Assembly (NCBI GenBank): GCA_029935375.1
Contig: JAOZKL010000009.1
Location: 1 to 20,992 of the forward strand
Length of the DNA stretch: 20,992 nt
Reading direction: 5' to 3'
From: Patescibacteria group bacterium
Lineage (GTDB): Bacteria > Patescibacteriota > JACMRA01
Numbering within the stretch: the first letter of the stretch is position 1; the number at the start of each line of letters is the position of its first letter. The notes below the pieces were generated by a model. The model worked only from the letters and a program-made list of their open reading frames with translations, did not search any database and was not told the DNA's origin. Shown piece after piece: positions 13,225 through 20,956 of the stretch. The position numbers were made by a program, and so were the translations under genes.

Positions 13225-14436
13225 TTATTTTTGTAATTCTTGGAATGCAAGAAGCTTGCCTCTGTAGTACTCGTACTGCTGTCGACGAGCTGATATTTCT
13301 GCAGGGAGACCGATGGAAATGTCGTTCACAAGAGCGTCGAATTTGTCCAAAATGTCAACGATTTCCTGCTGGACTGGGAGGGGCGGGATAGGGATTTTGA
13401 ATTTTTTGAGATTTTTTAGTGACACATCGAGAACTTTAATGCCTGTTGCTACCTTTCTTTTATGAGTTTCAAACTCACTAGCATAATTAATGTAGAAAGA
13501 AAGAAATTTTGGATTTTGTTTATGTTTTAGAATCGCAGTGTGCCCTCCTGTCACAATTTCATTATCTCCTAAGTAAGCAACAGACTTACAAAGATCTTCA
13601 ATATTTTCACTAGTTTTTGCTATTATAATATCTCCTGTTTGCACTTTTTTTAGTTTTGATGCTAATTCTTCTGCAACAAAAGATATGGTTTTAGTAGTAT
13701 GAATTCCATAATGCGTATAAATTTGACCATAATGTATACAACTTACTCCAGTATCTCTAAAGTCAGCCTTTGGCAGTCCACTACCTCCAACAATTTCTGC
13801 AACTTCATCCAAACTCCTCCACTCCGCATCATCTCCAAAAGTCAGTAACTCATCACGATAATACTGATACTGCTTTTTCCTCGCTTCTAACTCTGCTTCT
13901 AACTCTGCTTCTAACTCTGCTTCTAATTGTGTGAATTTGTCCAAAATGTCAACGATCTCTTGCTGGACTGGGAGGGGCGGGATAGGGATTTGATATTCAT
14001 CTCTAATAACTGAGGGGTGAGCCTTTTTCGTATAATCAAAGAATTTTGAAGACCATGCGTCAAGTAATGCAAAATATAAATATTTTATATTTAACACATT
14101 CTTATTTTCTACTCTCAGCCACCCAGACACATTTGTCACTGAATATTTATGAGCTGGACGATAGAAAAACTTTCCACCTCCATCAATTGACCATGTTATC
14201 ATTTCTTCTTCAAACATATATTCACTATATCTACCAAATTCTCCTCTACCTGCTGCAGAAGAAGAGTAAACAGGATAATTTCCAGGATTACTAGCAAGAT
14301 CTGTTTTTGAAATCACATTACCACGCCCCAGCTTGATAATTCCCTCATCTTCAATTTCGCCTAACTTCTTAAACTCCACCCCATTTGGGCAAAGCTCTAC
14401 AATTAGTTGTTCTATTTTTGGTTGGTTGTTGGTCAT
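13225..14436 (-). CDS. hsdS: Type I restriction-modification specificity subunit
   Basis: 403 residues with the usual two-half layout. Target-recognition domain 1 spans ~1-148 and domain 2 ~205-346. Each is followed by a conserved helical spacer that opens with the same IPIPPLPVQQEIVDILDKF block (150-168 and 348-366). The central spacer contains QLEA followed by three ELEA units (170-185), then RKKQYQYYRDELLTF; the C-terminal one reads ARRQQYEYYRGKLLAF. The central repeat matches in position and kind the TAEL repeats of EcoR124-type subunits, whose copy number sets the spacing between the two half-sites. The DNA target cannot be read from the sequence. hsdS is coupled to hsdM and hsdR by the same TAA-TT-ATG junction. 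Confidence 0.95.
   Translation of the reverse strand: MTNNQPKIEQLIVELCPNGVEFKKLGEIEDEGIIKLGRGNVISKTDLASNPGNYPVYSSSAAGRGEFGRYSEYMFEEEMITWSIDGGGKFFYRPAHKYSVTNVSGWLRVENKNVLNIKYLYFALLDAWSSKFFDYTKKAHPSVIRDEYQIPIPPLPVQQEIVDILDKFTQLEAELEAELEAELEARKKQYQYYRDELLTFGDDAEWRSLDEVAEIVGGSGLPKADFRDTGVSCIHYGQIYTHYGIHTTKTISFVAEELASKLKKVQTGDIIIAKTSENIEDLCKSVAYLGDNEIVTGGHTAILKHKQNPKFLSFYINYASEFETHKRKVATGIKVLDVSLKNLKKFKIPIPPLPVQQEIVDILDKFDALVNDISIGLPAEISARRQQYEYYRGKLLAFQELQK
13339..13991. repeat. 59-bp direct repeat within hsdS
   Basis: 13339-13397 and 13933-13991 are the same sequence (start GAATTTGTCCAAAATGTCAA) with 57 of 59 bases identical, 594 bp apart and in frame. They encode the two IPIPPLPVQQEIVDILDKF blocks. 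Recombination here would delete or exchange a whole recognition domain without breaking the frame. Confidence 0.9.
13883..13930. repeat. 12-bp tandem repeats in the hsdS central spacer
   Basis: GCTTCTAACTCT occurs three times in a row (13883-13894, 13895-13906, 13907-13918), followed by a fourth copy with two changes (GCTTCTAATTGT, 13919-13930). Each unit encodes four residues (ELEA on the minus strand), so gain or loss keeps the frame and changes spacer length by four residues. Confidence 0.95.
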
Positions 14437-14438
14437 AA

Positions 14439-15992
14439 TTATTTGTTTTTGTTTTCTAATCCTGCCACAATCTGATCAATCGATGTTCTTAGTTCGCTTT
14501 GCCTCGTTACAATCTGCTCGATCTTTTGGTTTAACTCTTCTATGACAATGACTTCTCTGGTGTCCTCTGCCTCTACATAGCTAGAAACTGCGATGTTGTA
14601 GTCGTTCTCGGCAATTTCCCTATTGTCAACCAATCTTGCAAAATACTCACTATCTTCACGAGCAATAAACGCATCTAAAATCTTTTTGCGATTCTCCTCG
14701 CTGAGTTTGTTTTTGTTTCCTGTTCTTACTAGCTCTGCGGAGGCGTCTATAAATAGGGTTTTGTTGTCAGATTTGCTTTTTTTGAGGACGATTATGCAGG
14801 TTGCAATGGTTGTACCAAAAAACAGGTCAGGAGGCAGCTGTATAACAGCATCTACATAATTGTTGTCAATCAAGTATTTGCGGATTTTTGCTTCTGCACC
14901 ACCACGATACAAAACACCAGGAAACTCTACAATGGCAGCTGTTCCGCTGGTAGCCAACCAGGACAACATATGCATGGTAAATGCTAGGTCAGCTTTGCTT
15001 TTTGGGGCTAGTACACCAGCAGGAGAAAAACGAGGGTCGTTGATCAGTATTGGGTTGGCATCTCCATCCCATTTTATAGCATATGGTGGGTTAGAGACGA
15101 TAGCGTCGAACGGTTCGTCATCCCAGTGCTTTGGTTCTGTTAGGGTGTTGCCGTATGCAATGTCAAATTTTTCGTAATTGATGTCATGCAAGAACATGTT
15201 GATACGACAGAGGTTGTAGGTTGTTAGGTTGATTTCTTGCCCATAAAATCCGTGGACATTTTGCCGACCAAGTACCTTGGCAAATTTCAACAGTAGGGAG
15301 CCAGAGCCACAACAGGGGTCGTATACTTTGTTTACTTCTGTTTTGCCGACGGTGGTTATTTCTGCCAAAAGCTCACCAACTTCTTGAGGAGTGTAGAACT
15401 CTCCTCCTGATTTGCCTGCGTTGCTGGCATACATAGCCATGAGGTATTCGTAGGCATCTCCAAAGGCATCTATGGTATTGTCTGTAAAGTTGCCAAGTTT
15501 GAGATTGGCTATAGATTCTAGCAGTTTTACCAGTTGTTTGTTTCGTTGTTCAACAGTTCTTCCTAGCTTGTTGGAGTTTACATCGATATCATCGAATAGT
15601 CCACTGAGATCATCTTCACTTTCGGTTCCTTTGGCAGAGCTTTCAATATCTTTGAAAACACTTGCAAGGGTTTCATTCAGATTAGTGTTGTTTCCAGAGT
15701 TTTTAGTGACATTTGCAAACAGCTGGCTGGGTAATATATAAAAACCTTTTTCTTTGACGGTGTCAACCCTTCCTATTTCTGCTTTTTCATCAGAAAATTT
15801 TGTATAATCAAAGCTTTGGTCTAGCTCGTTGTTGTTGATGTATTTGGTTAGGTTTTCACTGATAAACCGGTAAAAAAGCATTCCTAGTACATACTGTTTA
15901 AAATCCCAGCCATCCACACTTCCTCGTAGGTCGTTAGCGATTTGCCATATTGCTCTGTGTAGTTCTGCTCTCTCTTGTTCTTTGGTTGCCAT
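14439..15992 (-). CDS. hsdM: Type I restriction-modification methyltransferase subunit
   Basis: 517 residues, close to the EcoR124I subunit in length. It methylates adenine at the N6 position in sites chosen by HsdS. The N-terminal helical domain begins ELHRAIWQIANDLRGSVDGWDFKQYVLGMLFYRFISE, typical of type I M subunits. The methylase fold follows with GGEFYTPQEV (~197-206), the S-adenosylmethionine loop DPCCGSG (225-231) and the catalytic NPPY (301-304), then the GVLYRGGAEAKIRKYLIDN and LPPDLFFGTTI blocks. The C-terminal tail (EELNQKIEQIVTRQSELRTS) is a coiled coil for contact with HsdS. It is first in the operon. The start at 15992 matches the family N-terminus; context ATAATATATG, no Shine-Dalgarno sequence. 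Confidence 0.96.
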   Translation of the reverse strand: MATKEQERAELHRAIWQIANDLRGSVDGWDFKQYVLGMLFYRFISENLTKYINNNELDQSFDYTKFSDEKAEIGRVDTVKEKGFYILPSQLFANVTKNSGNNTNLNETLASVFKDIESSAKGTESEDDLSGLFDDIDVNSNKLGRTVEQRNKQLVKLLESIANLKLGNFTDNTIDAFGDAYEYLMAMYASNAGKSGGEFYTPQEVGELLAEITTVGKTEVNKVYDPCCGSGSLLLKFAKVLGRQNVHGFYGQEINLTTYNLCRINMFLHDINYEKFDIAYGNTLTEPKHWDDEPFDAIVSNPPYAIKWDGDANPILINDPRFSPAGVLAPKSKADLAFTMHMLSWLATSGTAAIVEFPGVLYRGGAEAKIRKYLIDNNYVDAVIQLPPDLFFGTTIATCIIVLKKSKSDNKTLFIDASAELVRTGNKNKLSEENRKKILDAFIAREDSEYFARLVDNREIAENDYNIAVSSYVEAEDTREVIVIEELNQKIEQIVTRQSELRTSIDQIVAGLENKNK

Positions 15993-16028
15993 ATATTATA
16001 GTTTTGTAAATTAAGACTTGACTTGCAA

Positions 16029-16057
16029 ACAGTTAATGATAAATCAATTTTCGTCAA
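16029..16057 (-). promoter_or_regulatory. Promoter of the hsdMSR operon
   Basis: Minus-strand TTGACG (16057-16052), 17 bases, AACTGT (16034-16029), about 36 bases before the hsdM ATG. A TATAAT also lies directly upstream of the ATG (16000-15995) without a good -35, so a second, leaderless start is possible. Confidence 0.4.
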
Positions 16058-16076
16058 CCTGGTCTTTACCAAGCAC

Positions 16077-16110
16077 AAAAAAATAACCCCCACAAATATT
16101 GTTGTGAGGG
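16077..16110 (-). terminator. Rho-independent terminator upstream of hsdM
   Basis: In the minus-strand RNA CCCUCACAA (16110-16102) pairs with UUGUGGGGG (16095-16087), nine pairs including one G-U, around a six-base loop, followed by UUA and seven Us (16083-16077). On the plus strand the G-U position becomes a mismatch, so the signal works for leftward transcription. It ends whatever is transcribed from 16270 or from the binding-protein gene. Confidence 0.8.
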
Positions 16111-16270
16111 CTTGCGAGAATTATAGAGTTTCTTCCATCTCTTTAAAAGTTAAAGGATAAAACTTTAATCTTAGCCGAATTCATTCATAATAATCAAATA
16201 TTAAAGGATAAAGCCTTGTAATTGATTAAAGTCCATACATCTTCTTAAATTATTAAGAAATAAAAAGAAC
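16077..16270 (-). ncRNA. Candidate small non-coding RNA, about 190 nt
   Basis: A promoter begins three bases after the binding-protein stop codon and a strong terminator ends at 16077, with no coding frame longer than a few codons between them. The transcript would contain a 5' hairpin UUCUUAA-UAAU-UUAAGAA (16259-16242), a 9-bp long-range stem ACUUUAAUC (16233-16225) with GAUUAAAGU (16170-16162), two copies of UUUAUCCUUUAA (16212-16201 and 16161-16150), and the terminator stem. UUUCUU near the 5' end can also pair with AAGAAA near 16130. Size and a long imperfect hairpin would suit 6S RNA, but I do not see a decisive signature; SRP RNA, tmRNA and RNase P signatures are absent. A regulatory sRNA or a long 3' UTR of the binding-protein gene are alternatives. 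Confidence 0.45.
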
Positions 16271-16276
16271 TTTTAT

Positions 16277-16305
16277 AGATTAGATAATTTTTATAATTTT
16301 GTCAA
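16277..16305 (-). promoter_or_regulatory. Promoter immediately downstream of the binding-protein gene
   Basis: Minus-strand TTGACA (16305-16300), 17 bases, TAATCT (16282-16277), in the same form as the promoters of protein genes here. It points at the ~190-nt non-coding interval that ends in the terminator at 16077-16110. Confidence 0.55.
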
Positions 16306-16308
16306 CTA

Positions 16309-18300
16309 CTATTTCCACCTCCACTGTCGCTTTGTCTCCACATACCAATTTGGCATTGTGTAGTATACATCATTTATAAAAGTAGTAAACTTTAGGATAC
16401 TGTTACCAAGCTCATAAACATTGTTAGAATAGTTATATTCGTTCTTGGCTCTAAACAAATTGACAGACACATACTGCTCTGAGAAAAACTCAACCAAATT
16501 GTTATAAGACTCCTCATCTGTCATATCTGACATAGAGTATTCCAGCAGGTTTTGTTCTACCTTATAATCCTTTCCTATCCTATCGTTTGTTACCCTTGTA
16601 TTGTTATAAATCTTACTAATATCTTGCCCCTTGGAGCTAAACATTGGGTACAAATCCCTGTTTAGAAGAGTTACTGGCAATACTGCGATATGATAAGTCT
16701 GCTCGTTCAGTGCTATTATATCATAAGTAATATTTACAGGCACTCCTATTGTATCACGAAAATACATACCTAATTTACTAGCAATCTGCTTTGACTCTGG
16801 ATATGCAAATATTGTAATGCCCTTACCGGCTGCGCTAAGCTCACGAAAACTTTGACCCGCAAGAGAAACATCTTTCATATTGTTTCGCTCATCATACATA
16901 ACAGTATAGTTGGAGTCCAAGAGACTATCAGGATTGGTACAGTTGGGAGAATAACTGTGGTTTAGCTGTATTGGCACAACTTTTTTGTCCTGTGGAATAC
17001 TGTCCAAATATGGAGACAAATCTGTCGGGTTAAAATTGAGAAGATGGCATGTAATATAATTACGAAGGGATTGGTTAACCAAGTACCCAGTAGAACCAGG
17101 GCTAATATTGTAATATGCGTTATAGAATGTATTGGTAGGAGAGATGAATTGATTTAGCTTTGTTTTGTCTTTTAGATCCTCTGGAGACAAGTTTAGGTTA
17201 CTACCAAGAAATCTAGTATACAGATCTACTTTTCCGTCCCTTGCATCTGTTTCTAGGTCCTCCCTGTCTTTGTAGTCTGGATTATACAAAGTGTCATCAT
17301 ATCGTTTGATAATATATTTGTCTATCTTGATATCTTCAGAATAGTTTTTTTCTGGATTACGAGAGAGTACAACTATACGGTAACTGTCACCATTATCATC
17401 AGAGATTGGATTGTCTACCAAATCTTTTTTTTCTGTATCTGGGTTATCTACCTTACCACCATCTTCTGTACTAAAAGTAAAAAATCCAGATGTAACAATT
17501 GGTCGGCGGGATTTCGCGCTAAGCTGCATCGAACTTGTATCCTGTGAAGAATAGTAAGTCTTGGAAATTGGTCTGAAATTGGCCAAATACATCAACTGAG
17601 GGCTACCAGTATTGGCAGTGAGTGTAAACTCATTTGTTGAAACTTTTTTGTAAACAAGGGTGCGGAACAAATTGCGAAATTCTACATTTGCGCTGTCTTC
17701 TTTGTATCTTTCAAAACTATACCTAATATCATCTACTGTGATGGGACTACCATTTGACCACTTGATATCTTCTCTCAGTGTAAATTTTAACTCTTTATAT
17801 CTATTAACTGGGTTGGGATCGTTTAGATCTGTCCATTCTGGGGATTTGGATAATAAGATTGGTTTTATAGTCGGCTGAGCTTTGGAACTGTTTAGAAAAT
17901 TAGGATACTCAACCTCATAAAGCGGGAAATAAATAAGATCTATAACTTTCTTCTCTGCTTCGTTATTTGTCCTGTCTAACACAGGGTTAAAAACCTTCAT
18001 CTCTCCACCAACTACAGCCTCACGGATAATACCACCCTCTGCACCTACTGGCACGGTTGTAATTGTGTATACACCATAAACAAGAAAGCTAAACGAGCTT
18101 ATCATAAAAACCATACTGATAAGAAAAATAGCTTTTACAGCATAAGTTGCTTTTACCAAAGAATTAAAAACTGTCTTGGGTGTTTTGAAGTTTTCCCAAT
18201 CGATTGGCCACAGCTCCTTGATTATTTTTCTCCGCTCAAAACGATCTTTAGCATGCTTCATTGCTAAATTTTCTATATCGAAGTTGTGGTATTTTGACAT
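16309..18300 (-). CDS. Membrane-anchored family-5 (peptide/nickel-type) solute-binding protein
   Basis: The start is put at the ATG at 18300 (MSKYHNFDIENLAMKH, context GTTTATTATG), 663 residues; a codon nine bases upstream is possible. A charged ~50-residue cytoplasmic N-terminus precedes one transmembrane helix (~52-78, VKAIFLISMVFMISSFSFLVYGVYTI). The rest is a DppA/OppA-type binding protein: GGEMKVFNPVLDRTN..EKKVIDLIYFPLYEVE at the front and the diagnostic LKFTLREDIKWSNGSPITVDDIRYSFERY at ~170-200. There is no lipobox; the protein is held by the helix. Its usual partners, two permeases and two ATPases, are not in the window, so it may work with a transporter elsewhere or have another role. 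Its last codon is followed almost at once by the promoter of the candidate RNA. Confidence 0.85.
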   Translation of the reverse strand: MSKYHNFDIENLAMKHAKDRFERRKIIKELWPIDWENFKTPKTVFNSLVKATYAVKAIFLISMVFMISSFSFLVYGVYTITTVPVGAEGGIIREAVVGGEMKVFNPVLDRTNNEAEKKVIDLIYFPLYEVEYPNFLNSSKAQPTIKPILLSKSPEWTDLNDPNPVNRYKELKFTLREDIKWSNGSPITVDDIRYSFERYKEDSANVEFRNLFRTLVYKKVSTNEFTLTANTGSPQLMYLANFRPISKTYYSSQDTSSMQLSAKSRRPIVTSGFFTFSTEDGGKVDNPDTEKKDLVDNPISDDNGDSYRIVVLSRNPEKNYSEDIKIDKYIIKRYDDTLYNPDYKDREDLETDARDGKVDLYTRFLGSNLNLSPEDLKDKTKLNQFISPTNTFYNAYYNISPGSTGYLVNQSLRNYITCHLLNFNPTDLSPYLDSIPQDKKVVPIQLNHSYSPNCTNPDSLLDSNYTVMYDERNNMKDVSLAGQSFRELSAAGKGITIFAYPESKQIASKLGMYFRDTIGVPVNITYDIIALNEQTYHIAVLPVTLLNRDLYPMFSSKGQDISKIYNNTRVTNDRIGKDYKVEQNLLEYSMSDMTDEESYNNLVEFFSEQYVSVNLFRAKNEYNYSNNVYELGNSILKFTTFINDVYYTMPNWYVETKRQWRWK

Positions 18301-18318
18301 AATAAACAAAAATTAAAC

Positions 18319-18359
18319 CTAGTTTAGTTTAGACTAGATGTTTATATCTAATTTGTCAA
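18319..18359 (-). promoter_or_regulatory. Promoter and operator-like palindrome of the solute-binding protein gene
   Basis: Minus-strand TTGACA (18359-18354), 17 bases, TAGTCT (18336-18331). The -10 is covered by the near-palindrome CTAGTTTAGTTTAGACTAG (18319-18337; two mismatched pairs), a plausible repressor site. The leader is about 25 bases. Confidence 0.5.
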
Positions 18360-18388
18360 GCAGAATTAAACTTTTTTGAGTGAGTTGT

Positions 18389-18964
18389 TTAATAATTAGT
18401 TTCTTTTATCTGAAAATGAGATTGTGGGTGCAAACAAGCTGGACATTCCTCTGGAGCAGATTTTCCCTGATGGAGATAACCACAGTTATTGCACTTCCAT
18501 GTCTCTATTTGATCTTTTATAAAAACCTTACCATCGTTTAGATTGTTATAAAGTTTTTTGTATCTTTGCTCGTGGGCTTTCTCCACAGTTGCAATCATAT
18601 TAAATGCCTTGGCTATATCAGCAAAGCCCTCCTCTTTTGCAATTTTTGCAAATTCTGGATACAGCTCTGACCATTCCTCGTTTTCACCCATTGCGGCAGC
18701 TTCTAAGTTTTCCAAAGTTGTACCAATTTTCCCAGCTGGGTATATAGCTGTTATCTCTACAGGGCGACCTTCTAAAAACTTGAAAAACATTTTGGCATGT
18801 TCTTTTTCGTTCAATGCAGTTTCAGAAAAGATATTAGAGATCTGGACTAAACCATCTTTCTTGGCTTGCTTAGCAAAATAGTCATACCTCATCCTAGCTT
18901 GGGACTCCCCGGCAAATGATTTGAGTAAGTTTTTTTCTGTTTGAGTACCTTCTAATTTTGTCAT
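18389..18964 (-). CDS. rbr: Rubrerythrin
   Basis: 191 residues, standard length. It reduces hydrogen peroxide at a non-haem di-iron site, with electrons passed through a rubredoxin-like iron centre, in the cytoplasm of anaerobes and microaerophiles. The four-helix domain has the iron ligands in their usual places: E20 (AGESQAR), E53 and H56 (NEKEHA), E94 and E97 (GENEEW), E128 and H131 (VEKAHE). The C-terminal rubredoxin domain has C158-N-N-C161 and C174-P-A-C177. All ligands are intact, so it should be active. It stands alone with its own promoter; its presence suggests an anoxic or low-oxygen habitat with peroxide stress. A weak TTAAAC/GTTTAA inverted repeat follows the stop. Confidence 0.96.
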   Translation of the reverse strand: MTKLEGTQTEKNLLKSFAGESQARMRYDYFAKQAKKDGLVQISNIFSETALNEKEHAKMFFKFLEGRPVEITAIYPAGKIGTTLENLEAAAMGENEEWSELYPEFAKIAKEEGFADIAKAFNMIATVEKAHEQRYKKLYNNLNDGKVFIKDQIETWKCNNCGYLHQGKSAPEECPACLHPQSHFQIKETNY

Positions 18965-18974
18965 AATATATTAG

Positions 18975-19003
18975 AAAATGCAAAATAAACTTGTTTTTGT
19001 CAA
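18975..19003 (-). promoter_or_regulatory. Promoter of rubrerythrin
   Basis: Minus-strand TTGACA (19003-18998), 17 bases, CATTTT (18980-18975). The ATG at 18964 follows after ten bases (CTAATATATT), so the leader is very short and has no Shine-Dalgarno sequence. Confidence 0.5.
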
Positions 19004-19042
19004 CTTATTCTTTGTTGATTTTAGTAGTTTTTCAAAGAACAT

Positions 19043-19257
19043 GGTGAGACAGGCTCGCCTCTACGAAGGGTATCACCCCACACTTTTTCCTTGTCATCCC
19101 GCACTGGATGCGGGATCCAGTGTTCTCTGTTTTGTTCAAAAAAAAGCAAACAAAGCAAATAGCTCACTTCAACTCTACCACTTTTCCTGGATTCCGTGTC
19201 AAGCACGGAATGACAGAACGGATGGGGGATGACACAGTGGAAAGTGCGGGATGACAC
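19043..19257. repeat. Second cluster of the dispersed palindromic repeats
   Basis: This fills most of the 365-base gap between the peptidase and rubrerythrin, where I see no gene. It contains GGTGAGACAGGCTCGCC (19043-19059, with the same TCAAAGAACATGG and TCTACGA flanks as at 1645), TGTCATCCCGCACTGGATGC... (19092-19120), an inverted relative at 19187-19215 whose stem is ATTCCGTG/CACGGAAT instead of ATCCCGCA/TGCGGGAT, and a partial copy ending near 19257 (AGTGCGGGATGACAC). Both arms of the 19187 stem have changed together, which argues that the hairpin matters. Confidence 0.8.
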
Positions 19258-19282
19258 AAGTTCAAAGTGTGTGAGACGACAG

Positions 19283-19332
19283 AAAAATAGATTATAAATA
19301 GTAAAGCTGTTTAAAAAAACTAGAATAATCTA
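19283..19332 (-). terminator. Possible terminator of the M23 peptidase gene
   Basis: In the minus-strand RNA UAGAUUAU (19332-19325, starting with the stop codon) pairs perfectly with AUAAUCUA (19295-19288), followed by UUUUUC. The stem is AT-rich and the loop long (29 bases), so it is only moderately convincing. Confidence 0.35.
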
Positions 19333-20934
19333 CGGTAAATACTGGAATGGATTTTGTCGGATTCCATTTAACCAAACTTCAAAATGAAGATGATTACCAG
19401 TAGAAAAACCTGTACTACCCATAAGACCAAGTTGTTGACCCTGCCTTACATAGTCGCCAGTTTTGACAGATATTGTGCTCATATGCCCATAAACTGTAGT
19501 ATAGCCCTCCTCATGCTCCACTACGACTACATTGCCATAACCATCAAAACACTTTGATCCAAGACATGCCCCACCGTTTCCATACCTCGCCATAACAACT
19601 CTCCCACTGTGTACAGAAGAAAGAACCGTTCCGTAATTATTAGCTATATCTACCCCCGGATGGAAATTGTTGGTATAAACATAAGAGAATGGGGTAACAC
19701 CATAACCTTGGCTACAGTGCCCTTTTGTTGGCCAGATAAACCCTGCATCAATCTTAAGACTGTTAGAAAAAGTACAATTGTTACTAATGGATCTGTTTGC
19801 AAGAGCTCGTTTTCTGATGTTTTCTGCCTCTAATCTCTTCAGCCTGTCAGACTCATTTTTATTGTATTTTACAATTACATCATAATTATCTAGTGGAATC
19901 AGAAGTAGTGAGCCAGCTTTTACAGTATCGTTTACAGAATTTAATATATCTGGATTTTCACTTACAATTCTCTCTGTGGTTGTATGATATATACGAGTTA
20001 AGTCCTTTACAGAAACATCTTTAGCTGCACTGTATATATAACCATCAGCCCATGGAAGATAAATATTTTGACCTTCTATAATATCACCATCTTGGTCAAA
20101 CTCTATACTGTTGTTAAAAGTAACAGTGTCTTGCTCTAGTCCATACAGCATTGAGATAGACTCTATTGTGTCACCATCTTCTGTAACATGTTTTACTATT
20201 GTTTGTATTACAGTTTTTGCCTCTGTCTCTAGTGGATTAACTGCAAAGATACTATTGCTGGATGCGCCTGTTTCTAGATTTACCTTTGTTTCATCTACAA
20301 AACTCTCTGCCTGAACAGTGTTTTGCAAGATTGAATTAGTCTCAGAACTTGTAGTAAATACACTTGCAAACGCAAGAAAACCAAGAGAAGCTATTATGAT
20401 TATAGATAAATAGATTTTTTTGATAATTCTGAGAAATACTGAAAACAAAGATTCTGCTTTTTTGATTATTGCTCTTGTCTCTAGCCTAACTTCTAGCCAC
20501 CAGAGATGCCTTGCCTGCTCGTTACTAATCGTTTTTATAAAGTTGGAAAAAGCAGTTTTGGTCCTTTTGTATCTACTTGGTAACGCCTGAACCTGATCAT
20601 AACCAGAAACCATTGCAAGGTAAGACTGATATATTGTACTGTTGATTATCTTGCTAACTATAGATAACAAACAAACTATGAAGTAACGACTACTCATTAT
20701 AAATTTTACCAAGCTTTCTTTGGAAGACACTATTACTTGTGTTAGCCCTACATGAGTTGGTACCAGATCTGAAAAAACTGCAGAATTAGCCGATTGCCTA
20801 GACCCTTGGACTAATACAAAATTGGGATGACCAGTATTGATAAATGCCTGAATACCATCAGAAGCTTTTAGATGAACATCATGCAACTTTTTCACGGTTT
20901 CAGTTTTTCTTATATTAACTTTTGGGTTGTCCAT
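19330..20934 (-). CDS. Membrane-anchored LysM/M23-family peptidoglycan peptidase
   Basis: The start is the ATG at 20934 (MDNPKVNIRKTETVKK), 534 residues. The frame is open to 20985, but a very good promoter occupies that stretch. An N-terminal ~170 residues of unknown type, with a hydrophobic patch at ~84-100 (YFIVCLLSIVSKIINST), lead to a transmembrane helix (~173-193). Outside come a LysM-like domain (~248-294, HVTEDGDTIESISMLYGL), a second one (~298-347), a basic linker and the M23 domain (~400-534). Zinc ligands are visible: H425 and D429 in FHPGVD, and HLHFE (H515, H517), plus GHMS at ~484. Two cysteines (GACLGSKCF) may pair. It should cut or remodel peptidoglycan cross-links during growth and division. 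All active-site residues are present. Confidence 0.92.
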   Translation of the reverse strand: MDNPKVNIRKTETVKKLHDVHLKASDGIQAFINTGHPNFVLVQGSRQSANSAVFSDLVPTHVGLTQVIVSSKESLVKFIMSSRYFIVCLLSIVSKIINSTIYQSYLAMVSGYDQVQALPSRYKRTKTAFSNFIKTISNEQARHLWWLEVRLETRAIIKKAESLFSVFLRIIKKIYLSIIIIASLGFLAFASVFTTSSETNSILQNTVQAESFVDETKVNLETGASSNSIFAVNPLETEAKTVIQTIVKHVTEDGDTIESISMLYGLEQDTVTFNNSIEFDQDGDIIEGQNIYLPWADGYIYSAAKDVSVKDLTRIYHTTTERIVSENPDILNSVNDTVKAGSLLLIPLDNYDVIVKYNKNESDRLKRLEAENIRKRALANRSISNNCTFSNSLKIDAGFIWPTKGHCSQGYGVTPFSYVYTNNFHPGVDIANNYGTVLSSVHSGRVVMARYGNGGACLGSKCFDGYGNVVVVEHEEGYTTVYGHMSTISVKTGDYVRQGQQLGLMGSTGFSTGNHLHFEVWLNGIRQNPFQYLP

Positions 20935-20956
20935 AAAACGTATTACTGATATACCT

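Noticed and set aside
12114..13250. Open frames of 178 and 87 codons on the minus strand inside hsdR, and similar plus-strand frames in hsdR and hsdM
   Set aside because: They are alternative frames of intact, motif-rich genes and show no domain of their own.
16309..16311. Terminator directly after the binding-protein gene
   Set aside because: No hairpin is present there; a promoter begins instead, and the first good terminator is 200 bases downstream.
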